This document shows positions 52,600-61,688 of a stretch of 64,000 nucleotides of DNA, piece after piece. Under the pieces are notes generated by a model. That model ran no database searches and had not been told where the DNA came from. It saw only the letters and a program-made list of their open reading frames with translations. Location: assembly GCA_965242845.1 (NCBI GenBank), contig CBDETC010000002.1, positions 1,302,001 through 1,366,000 of the forward strand. Reading direction: 5' to 3'. The stretch's first letter is position 1. The number at the start of each line of letters is the position of its first letter. The translations under genes and the position numbers were made by a program. The DNA comes from RHLJ01 sp965242845. Lineage in GTDB: Bacteria; Bacteroidota; Rhodothermia; Balneolales; Balneolaceae.

Positions 52600-53289
52600 A
52601 TGAAAATACTCTTACTACTAATAGCAGCCTTTTTTCTTATTTCCGAAGCTAAGGCTCAGGATAAGCCCACCGTAATAGAATATAAAAAAGGAGAAGTGCT
52701 TGATATTATTCTCGCTTCTGTACAACCCGACTCAGACGAAGAGTATAATCATTATAGAAAAACAGCTTTCCCAATAGCGTATGAATATTCCTTCGAATTA
52801 ATGCCGGTTTTTGGAATTAGAGAGCTCATTATAGGTACTAGTTTTCCATCGACGTTTATTTTTGGGAAATGGGAAAGCATAGAAAAGAGAGAGGGGTTTC
52901 TCGATGATATAACTGAGCGATTGCCAGACTTTCATGATCAGCGCCGCAATCTGTTTTCTTATTTTGGCTTGACCTATTACGAAATAGAGGAAGACCTTAC
53001 CTTTTTTATAGATGAGGAAAAGCATATCACAGCCAATGCATTTTGGAAGGAAGAAAGGAACAACTATTCTGCCTTTCTTAAAGACTGGAAGAACAGCATA
53101 GAAGAGTCGGGTGGAAAAATCGTGCTTGAGTTAAGTAATGGAAAATCTCCAACAGGATACTTTTATAACCCAGATTCGTTTATCATAGTTGAATGGGAAA
53201 ATGTACAAGCATTTAAAAAGTTTTCGAATAAGACTCCGATATCAGAATATGATGTATTGGAAAATGTGCACCAGTTTAGAATTGAGTAG
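52600..53289 (+). CDS. Exported protein, possible DUF1330/ABM-like repeats
   Basis: Signal peptide MKILLLLIAAFFLISEAKAQ with start chosen at ATG 52600; a slightly upstream ATG at 52588 is also open. Two halves of about 105 residues each end with a similar pattern (FIFGKWESIEKREGFLDD and FIIVEWENVQAFKKFSN), which recalls dimeric alpha-beta barrel (DUF1330/ABM) proteins. Function unknown. The next gene, an AraC-type regulator, starts three bases after its stop, so they form an operon divergent from the TonB receptor. Confidence 0.68.
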   Translation: MKILLLLIAAFFLISEAKAQDKPTVIEYKKGEVLDIILASVQPDSDEEYNHYRKTAFPIAYEYSFELMPVFGIRELIIGTSFPSTFIFGKWESIEKREGFLDDITERLPDFHDQRRNLFSYFGLTYYEIEEDLTFFIDEEKHITANAFWKEERNNYSAFLKDWKNSIEESGGKIVLELSNGKSPTGYFYNPDSFIIVEWENVQAFKKFSNKTPISEYDVLENVHQFRIE

Positions 53290-53292
53290 TTC

Positions 53293-54399
53293 ATGCAGGT
53301 AATACTAGAGCAGTTAGTCTATTTCGGCTTTTTCCAGAGTCTTCTTCTCCTAATTATTTACTTGGTCTCGCCCAAAAAGCGAAAGTACATCAGCGGATAT
53401 ATGGCGACCCTGATAACGGTCCTGGCTATCGGGCTTTCCGGTAAAGTATTACACAGTCTGGAAGTATGGGAATCAAACTTTAGATTGATAGCTCTCTCAG
53501 AGTTCTCCGTATTGTTGTTTGGACCGACTATTTTCCTATTTACTCGCTCAGTATTAAAACGGATTCCTCATTCTCCTAAAGACCTGGTTCACTATGTGCC
53601 AGGTCTTGCCTATTCATTATTCATACTGCTGTACTTTATTATTCCGGGTGATTCGGTCATAAGTGAGAGAATCAAAACGGGTGAGTTAAGCAGAGTGATT
53701 TATGCATGCCATGCGGCTGGGCTGATAGTAAACATCACCTATTGGGGCTTAGCGGTTCAAACACTACAGGCGTTTCTCAAAGAGATTAAAAATGAAATTT
53801 CTTATGAACCGAACTCCAGGTTTTTAACCAATTTTTTGATAGTCATAGGAATTTGTCTGGTAGTCTGGCTGGTTCTATTTATAACGAGTTTATTCGGGTA
53901 TGAAATGATAGAACGAAATGCCCGTCCATATATCTGGATCATCCTGGCGCTTATCATCTTGTTCATTACCTATTATTCTATGGTCTCCCCAAAAGTATTG
54001 AGGATGCTACCGGCTGAGTCAAGAAAGTATAGCCGTTCTAAACTGAGTGAGGATGATCTGGAAGAGCTGAAAGTTCGACTGGAGGGACTCATGCTCGATA
54101 AGAAACCCTATTTAAACCAAAAACTTTTGAAAGATGAGTTGGCTCAACTACTTGGAGTAAATAACCCTGAGCTAGCAAGATTACTTAATGAGCGAATTGG
54201 AATGAACTTCTTTGAGTATATAAACTACTATCGTATTAAGGAATTCATATCACTAACAAAAACTGAGAGGGCGAAGCATTTAACCTTTTATGGATTGGCT
54301 CAGGAAGCAGGCTTTAACTCGAAGACGACATTTAATAAAGCATTTAAAAGTCTGATGGGAACTTCACCATCTGACTATTTTAAAGAGAACTCACTGTAA
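53293..54399 (+). CDS. AraC-family regulator with membrane N-terminal domain
   Basis: About seven hydrophobic helices cover residues 8-235 (for example LVYFGFFQSLLLLIIYLV and PYIWIILALIILFITYYS). A C-terminal AraC/XylS DNA-binding domain occupies about 270-368: KDELAQLLGVNNPELARLL, FFEYINYYRIKEF and GLAQEAGFNSKTTFNKAFKSLMGTSPSDY in two HTH motifs. Such membrane-HTH fusions are widespread in Bacteroidota, with mostly unknown ligands. It is coupled to the exported protein gene upstream and may respond to it. Confidence 0.9.
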   Translation: MQVILEQLVYFGFFQSLLLLIIYLVSPKKRKYISGYMATLITVLAIGLSGKVLHSLEVWESNFRLIALSEFSVLLFGPTIFLFTRSVLKRIPHSPKDLVHYVPGLAYSLFILLYFIIPGDSVISERIKTGELSRVIYACHAAGLIVNITYWGLAVQTLQAFLKEIKNEISYEPNSRFLTNFLIVIGICLVVWLVLFITSLFGYEMIERNARPYIWIILALIILFITYYSMVSPKVLRMLPAESRKYSRSKLSEDDLEELKVRLEGLMLDKKPYLNQKLLKDELAQLLGVNNPELARLLNERIGMNFFEYINYYRIKEFISLTKTERAKHLTFYGLAQEAGFNSKTTFNKAFKSLMGTSPSDYFKENSL

Positions 54400-54494
54400 T
54401 TAGCACGCCTATTTATTTAGCCTCAGAAAAAATATTTTTAGCACCTGCGACTTTTCGCTACCTGGTTCAGTCTTATTGGTGATTGCGCGCAACC

Positions 54495-55124
54495 ATGAAT
54501 TCCAATATGCATTCTGTGTCACATTCTGAATTTAGTCAATTACTGAAACCTCACTACGATGACGTAGTGAATTACTGCCGTGCCCTGTGTTCGGGCTCAT
54601 CAAAAGCGGAGGCTGAAGATGTACTTCAGCAGTCGTTGCTGAAAGCTTATGAACGCATCGGCTCACTACGTGATACCAAAAGTTTCAGGAGCTGGATATT
54701 TCAGATTGTTACCCGGAGTTTTTACGATGCAGTTCGTCGACCGTTTTGGAACAGGTTTGTGTCGCTATCTTCTGAGGATGGAAAAGAGGCCTTTCAAGTG
54801 TTCGAAGATGATTTTTTTGAAGATCATCAGCTCTTGATAGGAGCACTTTCCAAACTTGGTAAAAAAGAACGGGCAGCCCTGCTGCTTTTCGAGATAGGTG
54901 GATTTTCAATACAGGAAATCACTCACCTGCAAAACGAAAAAAGCGAATCGACAGTAAAATCCCGGTTAAGTCGTACCCGGAAAAAGTTGAAGGAAATCAT
55001 GGAGCAATTAGAAGGAGATGGAAGGGTGATACCTAAGTCCATCACTTTAAGCAAACAGAAACCTTACAAGGATCTTTACCATGAAACCTCAACCATCATC
55101 AAAGAAATCAACTCAATGGGGTGA
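54495..55124 (+). CDS. ECF-type RNA polymerase sigma factor
   Basis: Sigma-70 region 2 at about 15-75 (DDVVNYCRALCSGSSKAEAEDVLQQSLLKAYE, in parts; IFQIVTRSFYDAVRR) and region 4 at about 115-165 (LSKLGKKERAALLLFEIGGFSIQEI, SESTVKSRLSRTRKKLKEIM). ATG 54495 is preferred over the open TTG at 54483. The C-terminal 35 residues extend beyond region 4. The next gene begins four bases after its stop and encodes a membrane protein of the size and layout of an anti-sigma partner. Confidence 0.9.
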   Translation: MNSNMHSVSHSEFSQLLKPHYDDVVNYCRALCSGSSKAEAEDVLQQSLLKAYERIGSLRDTKSFRSWIFQIVTRSFYDAVRRPFWNRFVSLSSEDGKEAFQVFEDDFFEDHQLLIGALSKLGKKERAALLLFEIGGFSIQEITHLQNEKSESTVKSRLSRTRKKLKEIMEQLEGDGRVIPKSITLSKQKPYKDLYHETSTIIKEINSMG

Positions 55125-55128
55125 TGCT

Positions 55129-55962
55129 ATGAACTTAAAAGAAGAACTCAATCAATTTAAGAAACATACTCACGAACAGTCTTTTGAAGACCTGGGGAGC
55201 TGGTTAGATCAAAACCACAAAAAACCCAGAAAAATGAGACCTATTTATAAGATAGCTGCATCTTTTGCGGCGCTAATGCTAGTATTTGTAGCTTGTAGTA
55301 TGCCTGTTCAACAACAGGAGGAACTTGGCTATATGATCGTTGGAATCGTAGAAGCTGAGGGAGCGGAAATCACGGAAATTCTTTCCAAATCAAGAAGCAT
55401 TGATATGAATCAGATCATCCTAAACGATGTGATCTATGAGGAAGAAGATGATTCAGAAGAAGCCAAAGCAAAGGCCGGAAAAAGTGAAGCCCATAAGGAA
55501 ATAGTACTGGTTCTTCCTGAGGCTGACTTAGATGAAGCAACCCAGAAAAGAAACGAACTTCAGTCCATGTTTTCTTTCGAGTCGATTAATGTATTCCCAA
55601 TGGAAGAAGAGGTAGAGCGCCCACTTTATGAAGTGGCCCTACATAGCTTGAATATTAAACTCGATTCCAGTGTACCTGACTCTGCAGTAGCCTATAGCAT
55701 TGATAAGTATCTACACGAAAACAGTTCTTTTGAAGGAAGTGCTCGTGTAGCTTATAACGAAAAGGGTGTACGGGTTGTAGAAGTTGTTGAGCAGGTATCA
55801 AATTTAAGCTCAAGATTACAGATTCTTCGACAGGATGGATCAGAATATCATGAGCAAGCAGCTCAAATGTCGATTACCCTTTTAGACAGCGCCGTTATGG
55901 AAATGGAGGCAAAAGATCTTCCAGAGGTTGAACGAGTTGAAGTCGAAAAGAGACAAAACTAA
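55129..55962 (+). CDS. Membrane protein, probable partner of the ECF sigma factor
   Basis: Start chosen at ATG 55129 (277 residues), four bases after the sigma stop; an ATG at 55081 inside the sigma gene is also open. A short cytoplasmic N-terminus (MNLKEELNQFKKHTHEQSFEDLGSW, in parts) is followed by one membrane helix IYKIAASFAALMLVFVACSM, then a periplasmic part with acidic stretch YEEEDDSEEAKAKA. The topology matches anti-sigma factors but no zinc-binding ASD motif (HxxxCxxC) is seen, so the role is inferred only from position. A bidirectional terminator follows. Confidence 0.62.
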   Translation: MNLKEELNQFKKHTHEQSFEDLGSWLDQNHKKPRKMRPIYKIAASFAALMLVFVACSMPVQQQEELGYMIVGIVEAEGAEITEILSKSRSIDMNQIILNDVIYEEEDDSEEAKAKAGKSEAHKEIVLVLPEADLDEATQKRNELQSMFSFESINVFPMEEEVERPLYEVALHSLNIKLDSSVPDSAVAYSIDKYLHENSSFEGSARVAYNEKGVRVVEVVEQVSNLSSRLQILRQDGSEYHEQAAQMSITLLDSAVMEMEAKDLPEVERVEVEKRQN

Positions 55963-55972
55963 TTTATCGTTA

Positions 55973-56008
55973 ATAGCGATGCCTGTTTCCGGGCATCGCT
56001 ATTTTTTT
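55973..56008. terminator. Bidirectional-type terminator between convergent genes
   Basis: ATAGCGATGCC (55973-55983) and GGCATCGCTAT (55992-56002) form an 11-bp stem with an 8-nt loop, followed by TTTTTT. It is right after the putative anti-sigma gene and just before the stop of the convergent gene at 56011. Confidence 0.88.
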
Positions 56009-56010
56009 AG

Positions 56011-56880
56011 CTAGTTCTTAAAGAAGTCGGGGAGTTTGTTCTTCTTAAATAAATCAATGTTGAAGCTTGCGGCTATGACCACGTTATTAGAGTCATCAGT
56101 GTCAAAAAGTACGCCAATATCATAGTTAGAAATATGAAGCATACCCCCAATCAGGTTATGCTTGTTTGTTAGGTCGTATTGATACGCAGCAGCTATTCCA
56201 ATATGATTTAACTTTTTTGCCATGGAAGTATTGGCATACAAATATTTAGTTAACCCAATTTGATAAGTAGGAGATGAGGGTATGGGAGTATCCTCACCAG
56301 CATAATACTGGTACGCAAGCGCCTTTACTCTAAAAATGGGTTCCCATGGATTTGGTGGATTAATCTCAGCGCCAAGAGCTTTTGTTTTGAATAAGGTGTT
56401 AGCTAAAAAAACTTCTACAAAGTTTAGTTTTTCGCTGCTCTTTCCATATTTCACTTCAAATTTTCTAAAGTAGTCATCGCTTTCAGCTTTTAATCGTCCC
56501 AATGTGATTTCACTGAAAGGTCTGATATAATCATTACTTATGGTCGAGTACTCTTCGTTATCATCACCAAACAAGTCAGGTAGAATCGAATTATAGGTAC
56601 GGTAGTTATTGAGGAAATTGTCCGTATTGATTTCTTTGTCATTTGCAATCGAGTCGGCCTGAAGCATAAGTGTATTTGTCAGGTTATTAAATCCTGTCTC
56701 AACATTATTATCCAGGTTCCCCATCCCGTTACTTTCGACCCATTCCGAAACTGCCTGATCCTGGGTCACAAAAAGGTAGGCCATTATCAAAAGCTCATTT
56801 TCTGAATAGTTGTTCTGACCAACCGTTATCTGGACGTTAACAAAGAGAAATACGAACAGCATTGTTATTCTTGAAATCAT
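56011..56880 (-). CDS. Exported protein of unknown function
   Basis: Signal peptide LFVFLFVNVQITVGQ near residues 6-21. The first half is helical and acidic (LMAYLFVTQDQAVSEWVE, LQADSIANDKEINTDNFLNNY); the second half has short strands (NLIGGMLHISNYDIGVLFDTDD, IAASFNIDLF) that could close a small barrel. No family recognised. It starts three bases after the stop of the hydrolase-like gene upstream, so the two are co-translated. Confidence 0.6.
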   Translation of the reverse strand: MISRITMLFVFLFVNVQITVGQNNYSENELLIMAYLFVTQDQAVSEWVESNGMGNLDNNVETGFNNLTNTLMLQADSIANDKEINTDNFLNNYRTYNSILPDLFGDDNEEYSTISNDYIRPFSEITLGRLKAESDDYFRKFEVKYGKSSEKLNFVEVFLANTLFKTKALGAEINPPNPWEPIFRVKALAYQYYAGEDTPIPSSPTYQIGLTKYLYANTSMAKKLNHIGIAAAYQYDLTNKHNLIGGMLHISNYDIGVLFDTDDSNNVVIAASFNIDLFKKNKLPDFFKN

Positions 56881-56883
56881 GAT

Positions 56884-57723
56884 CTAATCTCCTAAAAGTG
56901 TATTTATGATGTTCTCCTTGTTATTAGGGATGTAGGATTCTTCAAGAGAATGGGTGTTAAAATTCTGGAGTGAAGGCCCCTCATCATACTCGACGTATTC
57001 ATCCACTAAATCATTATTCACCTGGTTTCTATCATAAAAATCAGGATTATGTATCAGGTAAAACGGGTCTTTTTTGTTGTAGATCGCGAGACACTTTTTC
57101 AACCAGGTTACCCTTCTACCAATGGCGTCAGTAAGGTAGGGTTTCATTGACCTGTTTTGAGTCAGGTATCGCTCTAGTCCAAGTAGGGATTGTACTTTGC
57201 ATATAGGAGACAGCATGGGTGCCGCCATAACAAGACTCATGGGGATCGGATCAACAAAATTTGAAAGGCTCATAGCTTTATAAATCCCTTCATAGGCTAC
57301 CAAAGTCCCCAAACTATGAGATAAAACACCCAACTTAGAATTAGTTGGGTTTGCGTTTTCAAAGTACATGGCTTCATGAGCTCGGCGGTATTGTTCAACG
57401 AAACGAAGCTGTGAGGCATTAATTTGGTCCGGTACCAACACATTGGTAATAACATCGTGAACATGCGTTTCTAAAAACCCGGAAACGCTATCCGGAGCAA
57501 GATCAAAAATCTCCTGTAACCCTTCATATTTCGCAAGAAGCATTTGATTCAGGTCGTCATAATAAACTTCGAATAAATAGATTTTGCGATTATTGACCTG
57601 TAGCCATTTGAAGTCATTCCCCGTTTGTAAATCCCCATTGGGAAAAAGAAGCTGAGCCCAGCTATCCGTACTATTTTGCGGACTATCACCCATACCGGTG
57701 ATTAGTATCAACCCTTCGAACAT
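56884..57723 (-). CDS. Alpha/beta-hydrolase (lipase-like), cytoplasmic by sequence
   Basis: 279 residues. The nucleophile elbow SHSLGTLVAYEG fits the GxSxG-type pattern with the first Gly replaced by Ser, in the helix-strand setting of an alpha/beta hydrolase. An N-terminal strand FEGLILITGMGDSPQNS holds a possible oxyanion loop, and MSLVMAAPMLSPI follows the elbow as usual. Acid and final His candidates lie in DEYVEYDEG and NFNTHSLEE. There is no signal peptide, although its coupled downstream gene encodes an exported protein. A canonical AAAGGAGG ribosome-binding site precedes the ATG, rare in this window. Confidence 0.65.
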   Translation of the reverse strand: MFEGLILITGMGDSPQNSTDSWAQLLFPNGDLQTGNDFKWLQVNNRKIYLFEVYYDDLNQMLLAKYEGLQEIFDLAPDSVSGFLETHVHDVITNVLVPDQINASQLRFVEQYRRAHEAMYFENANPTNSKLGVLSHSLGTLVAYEGIYKAMSLSNFVDPIPMSLVMAAPMLSPICKVQSLLGLERYLTQNRSMKPYLTDAIGRRVTWLKKCLAIYNKKDPFYLIHNPDFYDRNQVNNDLVDEYVEYDEGPSLQNFNTHSLEESYIPNNKENIINTLLGD

Positions 57724-57812
57724 ATTTCCTCCTTTGAATTTGTGCTTAAGAAAAGAACAAAACAGGAAGAATCAAATACATAGATGGGTAGAAGAATTAT
57801 TTAAATGATTTC

Positions 57813-58667
57813 TTAAAACCTGATCAGATTGCCCAGCAGGAGTTTGCTATTACTGGTGCAGGTTAATCCCAGGCTTGTACTTTCAAATTGACTTGGGAAA
57901 CCGGGAGTTTTTCGAAGAAGTTGTTCCAGTTTATTCTTAGGAAGCTGCGGAGAATAGGTGTTGAGGATAAAAAAACGATGTTCATTGTCCAGGATTTTCA
58001 TGCACTGTTCAATCAGAACAGAAAGGTCCCTGTTTAGTTTCCAGTTCTTCCCCTTTGAACTCATTCCAAAAACAGGAGGGTCCATGATAATACCCTGGTA
58101 GACATCACCTCTCCGAATGGATTTTTCTACAAAAGTTCTGGCGTCTTCCACAATCCATCGAATAGAATCAATCCCATTCAATTCAGCATTCTTTCGTGCC
58201 CAGTTTACCACGCTTTTCGAGGAATCAACATGGGTGACTTTTGCCCCAGATACAGCGGCAGCTAGACTTGCTCCTCCTGTATAGGCAAAAAGGTTCAGTA
58301 CTTTTGGATTGAGCCCGGAACCAGTTAAGAGGTTCAATTTTTCCGAGATAAACTCCCAGTTCACCGCTTGTTCAGGGAAAACCCCAAGATGCTTAAAAGC
58401 GCCCTGGCTAAGCAAAAATTTTATCGATGACTCACCAAAAGGATATTCAATACTAAAGTCCTCAATCTGATTACTCCACGCCCCCTTTTGCCCTTTTTCT
58501 TCTTTGAAATACAGGCTTGCTTGCTGCCAGTCCCTAGAATTGAGAGAAGGTTTACTCGTAGCCGCTGGTTCGGGCCGATCAACAGTTAAAGATCCGAAGC
58601 GTTCCAGCTTTCGGCCATTACCAAAATCAAGAAGTTCATAGTCGAGCCAATGTTTGGGTGCTTTCAT
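57813..58667 (-). CDS. Class I SAM-dependent methyltransferase, RlmI/RlmK-like
   Basis: Close in layout to the catalytic half of 23S rRNA m5C methyltransferase RlmI. NLFAYTGGASLAAA (SAM motif I), VTHVDSSKSVVNWARKNAELNG (motif II), WIVEDARTFVEK and IIMDPPVFGMSSKG with the DPP(V/A)F motif, then LNRDLSVLIEQCMKIL. At 284 residues it lacks the N-terminal PUA domain of RlmI. An rRNA target is probable but not proven. It is in the minus-strand operon downstream of the serine hydrolase at 59139-60200. Confidence 0.85.
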   Translation of the reverse strand: MKAPKHWLDYELLDFGNGRKLERFGSLTVDRPEPAATSKPSLNSRDWQQASLYFKEEKGQKGAWSNQIEDFSIEYPFGESSIKFLLSQGAFKHLGVFPEQAVNWEFISEKLNLLTGSGLNPKVLNLFAYTGGASLAAAVSGAKVTHVDSSKSVVNWARKNAELNGIDSIRWIVEDARTFVEKSIRRGDVYQGIIMDPPVFGMSSKGKNWKLNRDLSVLIEQCMKILDNEHRFFILNTYSPQLPKNKLEQLLRKTPGFPSQFESTSLGLTCTSNSKLLLGNLIRF

Positions 58668-58694
58668 TTATGACTTACCCTATTTGATCTTCGC

Positions 58695-59135
58695 TCAGGC
58701 ATCTAGACTAGCCTCCCTTAGCGCTTTAGCTAACCCGGTATTTAATTCGATATCAAAATGCGGAATGGCTTTTACCTCATCACCAACAATAGCTCTTATC
58801 TGAGGAGCAACCTCTTTTAATCCATTATATAGATCAACGATTTTTTCATCGTAGGTGAGTTCTATCATATTTGCCACCCATTCATAAAGATCTTTCGATT
58901 CTTCTATATACTCGACTTCTTCCAAAATTAGATGAAGAAAAACCACCGGGCTATTTAGTTCTACAAGACTATACTCGTTGTCAACAGGAATAATGAATTC
59001 GCGATCTTCAAAGTACATTTTCACTTCCTCATCATAATGGAAATCAACATCCAACCTTGTTGGTGAGACGATATCAAAGGTTAATGCATGTTCTATAATG
59101 CATTTTTTTAAGGCTAGGATTTCCTTATAAACCAT
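58695..59135 (-). CDS. Hypothetical protein
   Basis: 146 residues, acidic, with no signal or membrane helix. Alternating strands (DVDFHYDEEVKMYFEDREFIIP, in parts) precede helices around VVFLHLILEEVEYIEE and EWVANMIELTYDEKIVDLYNGLKEV. No family recognised. It starts three bases after the stop of the upstream serine hydrolase gene, implying co-expression. Confidence 0.55.
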   Translation of the reverse strand: MVYKEILALKKCIIEHALTFDIVSPTRLDVDFHYDEEVKMYFEDREFIIPVDNEYSLVELNSPVVFLHLILEEVEYIEESKDLYEWVANMIELTYDEKIVDLYNGLKEVAPQIRAIVGDEVKAIPHFDIELNTGLAKALREASLDA

Positions 59136-59138
59136 AAA

Positions 59139-60200
59139 TCATTCAAGAAATGCTTCGGCCACTTTAAAATGAAGGCTGTCAAACCCAACACTTGAACGAT
59201 TTATAGCATAAGCAATAATAAAGCGGTCTTGTTTATTGATCATGAACATGGTAGAACCTCCAACGGAGCCCCCTGAGTGCCCTACCCAGAAGCGCCCATT
59301 ATTTTCAAAAAATCGCCAGCCCATTCCATAGTTGGTACTTCGTCCATTATTGGTTTCCTGCGGAAACATAAGCTCTTCTTGTACAGATTCATTTATGAAA
59401 TCATAATCCAGCATTGCTTCTCCAAATCTGATAAGGTCTTCAGTAGTGCCAACAAAACCGCCGCCTGCCCACTTATAGCTGTTATCTACTGGGGTAGCCT
59501 CCATATTTCCATAAGTGCCAAGCACATAAAAATGTGTCAGGTTTGGAATGTCTTGGTTGCTCCACTCCGGGACGGTATTATTCATTCCATTAGGCCCAAA
59601 TACGTTCTCTTTCATGAAGGGAAGAAATTCTTCTCCCGACGCACCTTCAATTACCGCGCTCAGTAAATTCCATCCATAACTTGAGTAATGGTAGTCGCTG
59701 CCGGGTTCGAAAAGTAGAGGATCGTCTTTGAACATTTCCAGCCCCTCATTCACTGTGCGGTATAGTTTGTTACTCATGTACTCATTTCCGCGATAGTGTC
59801 GGATTCCCGCCAGATGACCAGCAACCTGTTTCACGGTGATTGGGTATTCTTTCTCTGGAAAGTGTGGCACATAGGTCTGAATAATATCATTTGCATCAAG
59901 TTTTCCTTCCTGCATAAGAATTCCCATCCCAGCTGCGGTTAGGGACTTGGATACACTACCTATTCGGAATTTGGTTAATGAAGGATTGATGGGAGTTTGG
60001 TTTTCAATATCCGCATATCCATATCCTTTCGACCAAACCATTCCATCTTCATAGAACACGGAAATACTCATTCCTGGTAATGATGTGCTTTCTACAAAAG
60101 CCTGCACAATAGAGTCCGCTTTTTCGATGGAACGGGTGTAATCCTGGGCAATTACATCAACTGTAATGAACAGAGAAAGCAGGAGTAAGGAGGACTTCAT
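59139..60200 (-). CDS. Exported serine hydrolase, beta-lactamase class C fold
   Basis: Signal peptide 1-19 (ends DVIAQ). SVSK motif with Ser82 and Lys85, YSSYGWNLL as the Tyr motif and GHSGGSVGGST as the third motif. Length 353, compact single domain as in D-alanyl carboxypeptidase/esterase members. It is first in an operon with a hypothetical protein and an RlmI-like methyltransferase. Activity unknown. Confidence 0.87.
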   Translation of the reverse strand: MKSSLLLLSLFITVDVIAQDYTRSIEKADSIVQAFVESTSLPGMSISVFYEDGMVWSKGYGYADIENQTPINPSLTKFRIGSVSKSLTAAGMGILMQEGKLDANDIIQTYVPHFPEKEYPITVKQVAGHLAGIRHYRGNEYMSNKLYRTVNEGLEMFKDDPLLFEPGSDYHYSSYGWNLLSAVIEGASGEEFLPFMKENVFGPNGMNNTVPEWSNQDIPNLTHFYVLGTYGNMEATPVDNSYKWAGGGFVGTTEDLIRFGEAMLDYDFINESVQEELMFPQETNNGRSTNYGMGWRFFENNGRFWVGHSGGSVGGSTMFMINKQDRFIIAYAINRSSVGFDSLHFKVAEAFLE

Positions 60201-60249
60201 AAGGGCGTATTACTTTTTTGATTGCCAAGAAAGTAAGTGATATATCGCC

Positions 60250-60924
60250 TTATTGAAATGTATAGTTCACCCCAAATTGAAGTCCGATACGATATGGCCT
60301 GATATTCTGAATGGAAAAGGAATCCTCCTCGGTCATATAGTCGTGAAGAGGTATAGTAGTATATGGCTCGATACTGAAAGCAAAAGTTTTTGAGACCTGG
60401 TAACCCAGTCCAAGATTAGCTCCGATACTTGCATTCAAGGTTCTCCAGTCAAGCCCATCAATAGCAGCAAACTCAGGTTCATCAGAAGTTTCACCAAGAT
60501 AGATGTCCATAAGAAAGGAAGTGCCGATATAACTAAAGAATTTCCTGTTAATAAACCGAAAGTCAACCCCAATAGGAATACTGATAAAGTGCGCCTTATA
60601 ACGATGGGTAGATCTTACAGAAGGGCCATTGCTGATTTGTAATCGATCCGATTCATGACCGAAGTCATAAAAACTTATTCCGGAGTTAAGACTGAAGCGA
60701 TCGGTAATAAAATACCTAAACCCTAGAGAAGGGTGGATGCGAGAAGTTGCATCCTGATTGTATTGTGCTTCAAAAGATTCGGTTAAAACGAAATAGGAAA
60801 ATTGGTCCCTGGCCACAAAATAGGTTTCTGCCGAGAGAGTTAATTCCAGTTTTGATGATTGACGAGAAAGGGCGTCATTACTTATCACAAGTAATAGTGT
60901 CAGGCAAAGCAAAGCGTTTTTCAT
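60250..60924 (-). CDS. Outer-membrane beta-barrel protein
   Basis: Signal peptide LLCLTLLLVISNDALS. The mature part is a series of amphipathic strands: FVARDQFSYFVLTESF, IHPSLGFRYFITDRFSLNSG, HFISIPIGVDFRFINRKFFSYIG, LGLGYQVSKTFAFSIEPY, ending IGLQFGVNYTFQ with a C-terminal aromatic-x signature. 224 residues fits an OmpA/OmpX-like 8-strand porin-family protein. Its ligand, if any, is unknown. It is on the same strand as the serine hydrolase downstream (50 bases apart). Confidence 0.82.
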   Translation of the reverse strand: MKNALLCLTLLLVISNDALSRQSSKLELTLSAETYFVARDQFSYFVLTESFEAQYNQDATSRIHPSLGFRYFITDRFSLNSGISFYDFGHESDRLQISNGPSVRSTHRYKAHFISIPIGVDFRFINRKFFSYIGTSFLMDIYLGETSDEPEFAAIDGLDWRTLNASIGANLGLGYQVSKTFAFSIEPYTTIPLHDYMTEEDSFSIQNIRPYRIGLQFGVNYTFQ

Positions 60925-61017
60925 AATTGTGAAACGGAGCTTAAAAGAAGAAGTTTTGTCTTAAAGCTCACTTATCACAATTCAAAAGGATTGTAAAAAG
61001 GGAGAACGATGATCTGA

Positions 61018-61683
61018 TTACTTCAATAACCTAAAAATCTCATCAGCTTCATACGTAGTCTTGGTATCGGGCTGATTTAACACATTAATCATCGCCTGAG
61101 CAACTTGCTGAGCATGAATAGGGCGGTATCGGCGAATACCCGGAACGAATGAAATTAGATTAAATGCAGAAATTCCAAGTCTCTCCGTAGTGCGTTGTTC
61201 TTTTCTTTTCCCATCAAGTAAGGATGGACGGAGGATGGCGACTTTCTCGAAGGGCAATTTTTTAACTGCTTTATCAAGCTGACCTTTCATATTGAGATAA
61301 AAGTTCTTTGACTTTCGGCTAGCTCCTGCCGAGGAAATCAGACAATAGGATGAAACGCCATTGGCAGCTGCAGCTTCTGCTACATTAAACTGATGGTCGT
61401 AGTCTACACGGAATTGCGCTCGTTTACTTCCTGCGCTCTTGATCGTGGTGCCAAGCGCAGAATAAAGCTCATCTCCCTGGATCAGGTGCTTCCAAATATT
61501 AATTTCGTCAAAACGGCTGGTGTGTTCAGTGAGTTTTGGATGAGTAATACCTATTGCACGGCGGTGAAACACCAATACTTTCTCATACCTTTCATCAGAA
61601 AGCAAAAGCTGAAGAAGGTGTGACCCTACTAACCCTGTGGCACCAACTACTATGGCCGTTTTACCCTGCGTACTACTCATCAA
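61018..61683 (-). CDS. NAD(P)-binding Rossmann protein (HTATIP2/YfcH-like oxidoreductase)
   Basis: Atypical SDR/NAD-dependent epimerase-like protein of 221 residues. N-terminal VVGATGLVGSHLLQLLL is the dinucleotide-binding motif; ALGTTIKSAGSKRAQFRVDYDHQFNVAEAAAANG (in parts) and CLISSAGASRKSKNFYLNMKGQLD carry the family pattern of HTATIP2-like proteins, with Tyr-x-x-x-Lys present. No active-site assignment beyond that. AAGTACTT palindromes just upstream may be regulator sites. Confidence 0.82.
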   Translation of the reverse strand: MMSSTQGKTAIVVGATGLVGSHLLQLLLSDERYEKVLVFHRRAIGITHPKLTEHTSRFDEINIWKHLIQGDELYSALGTTIKSAGSKRAQFRVDYDHQFNVAEAAAANGVSSYCLISSAGASRKSKNFYLNMKGQLDKAVKKLPFEKVAILRPSLLDGKRKEQRTTERLGISAFNLISFVPGIRRYRPIHAQQVAQAMINVLNQPDTKTTYEADEIFRLLK

Positions 61684-61688
61684 GGTTA

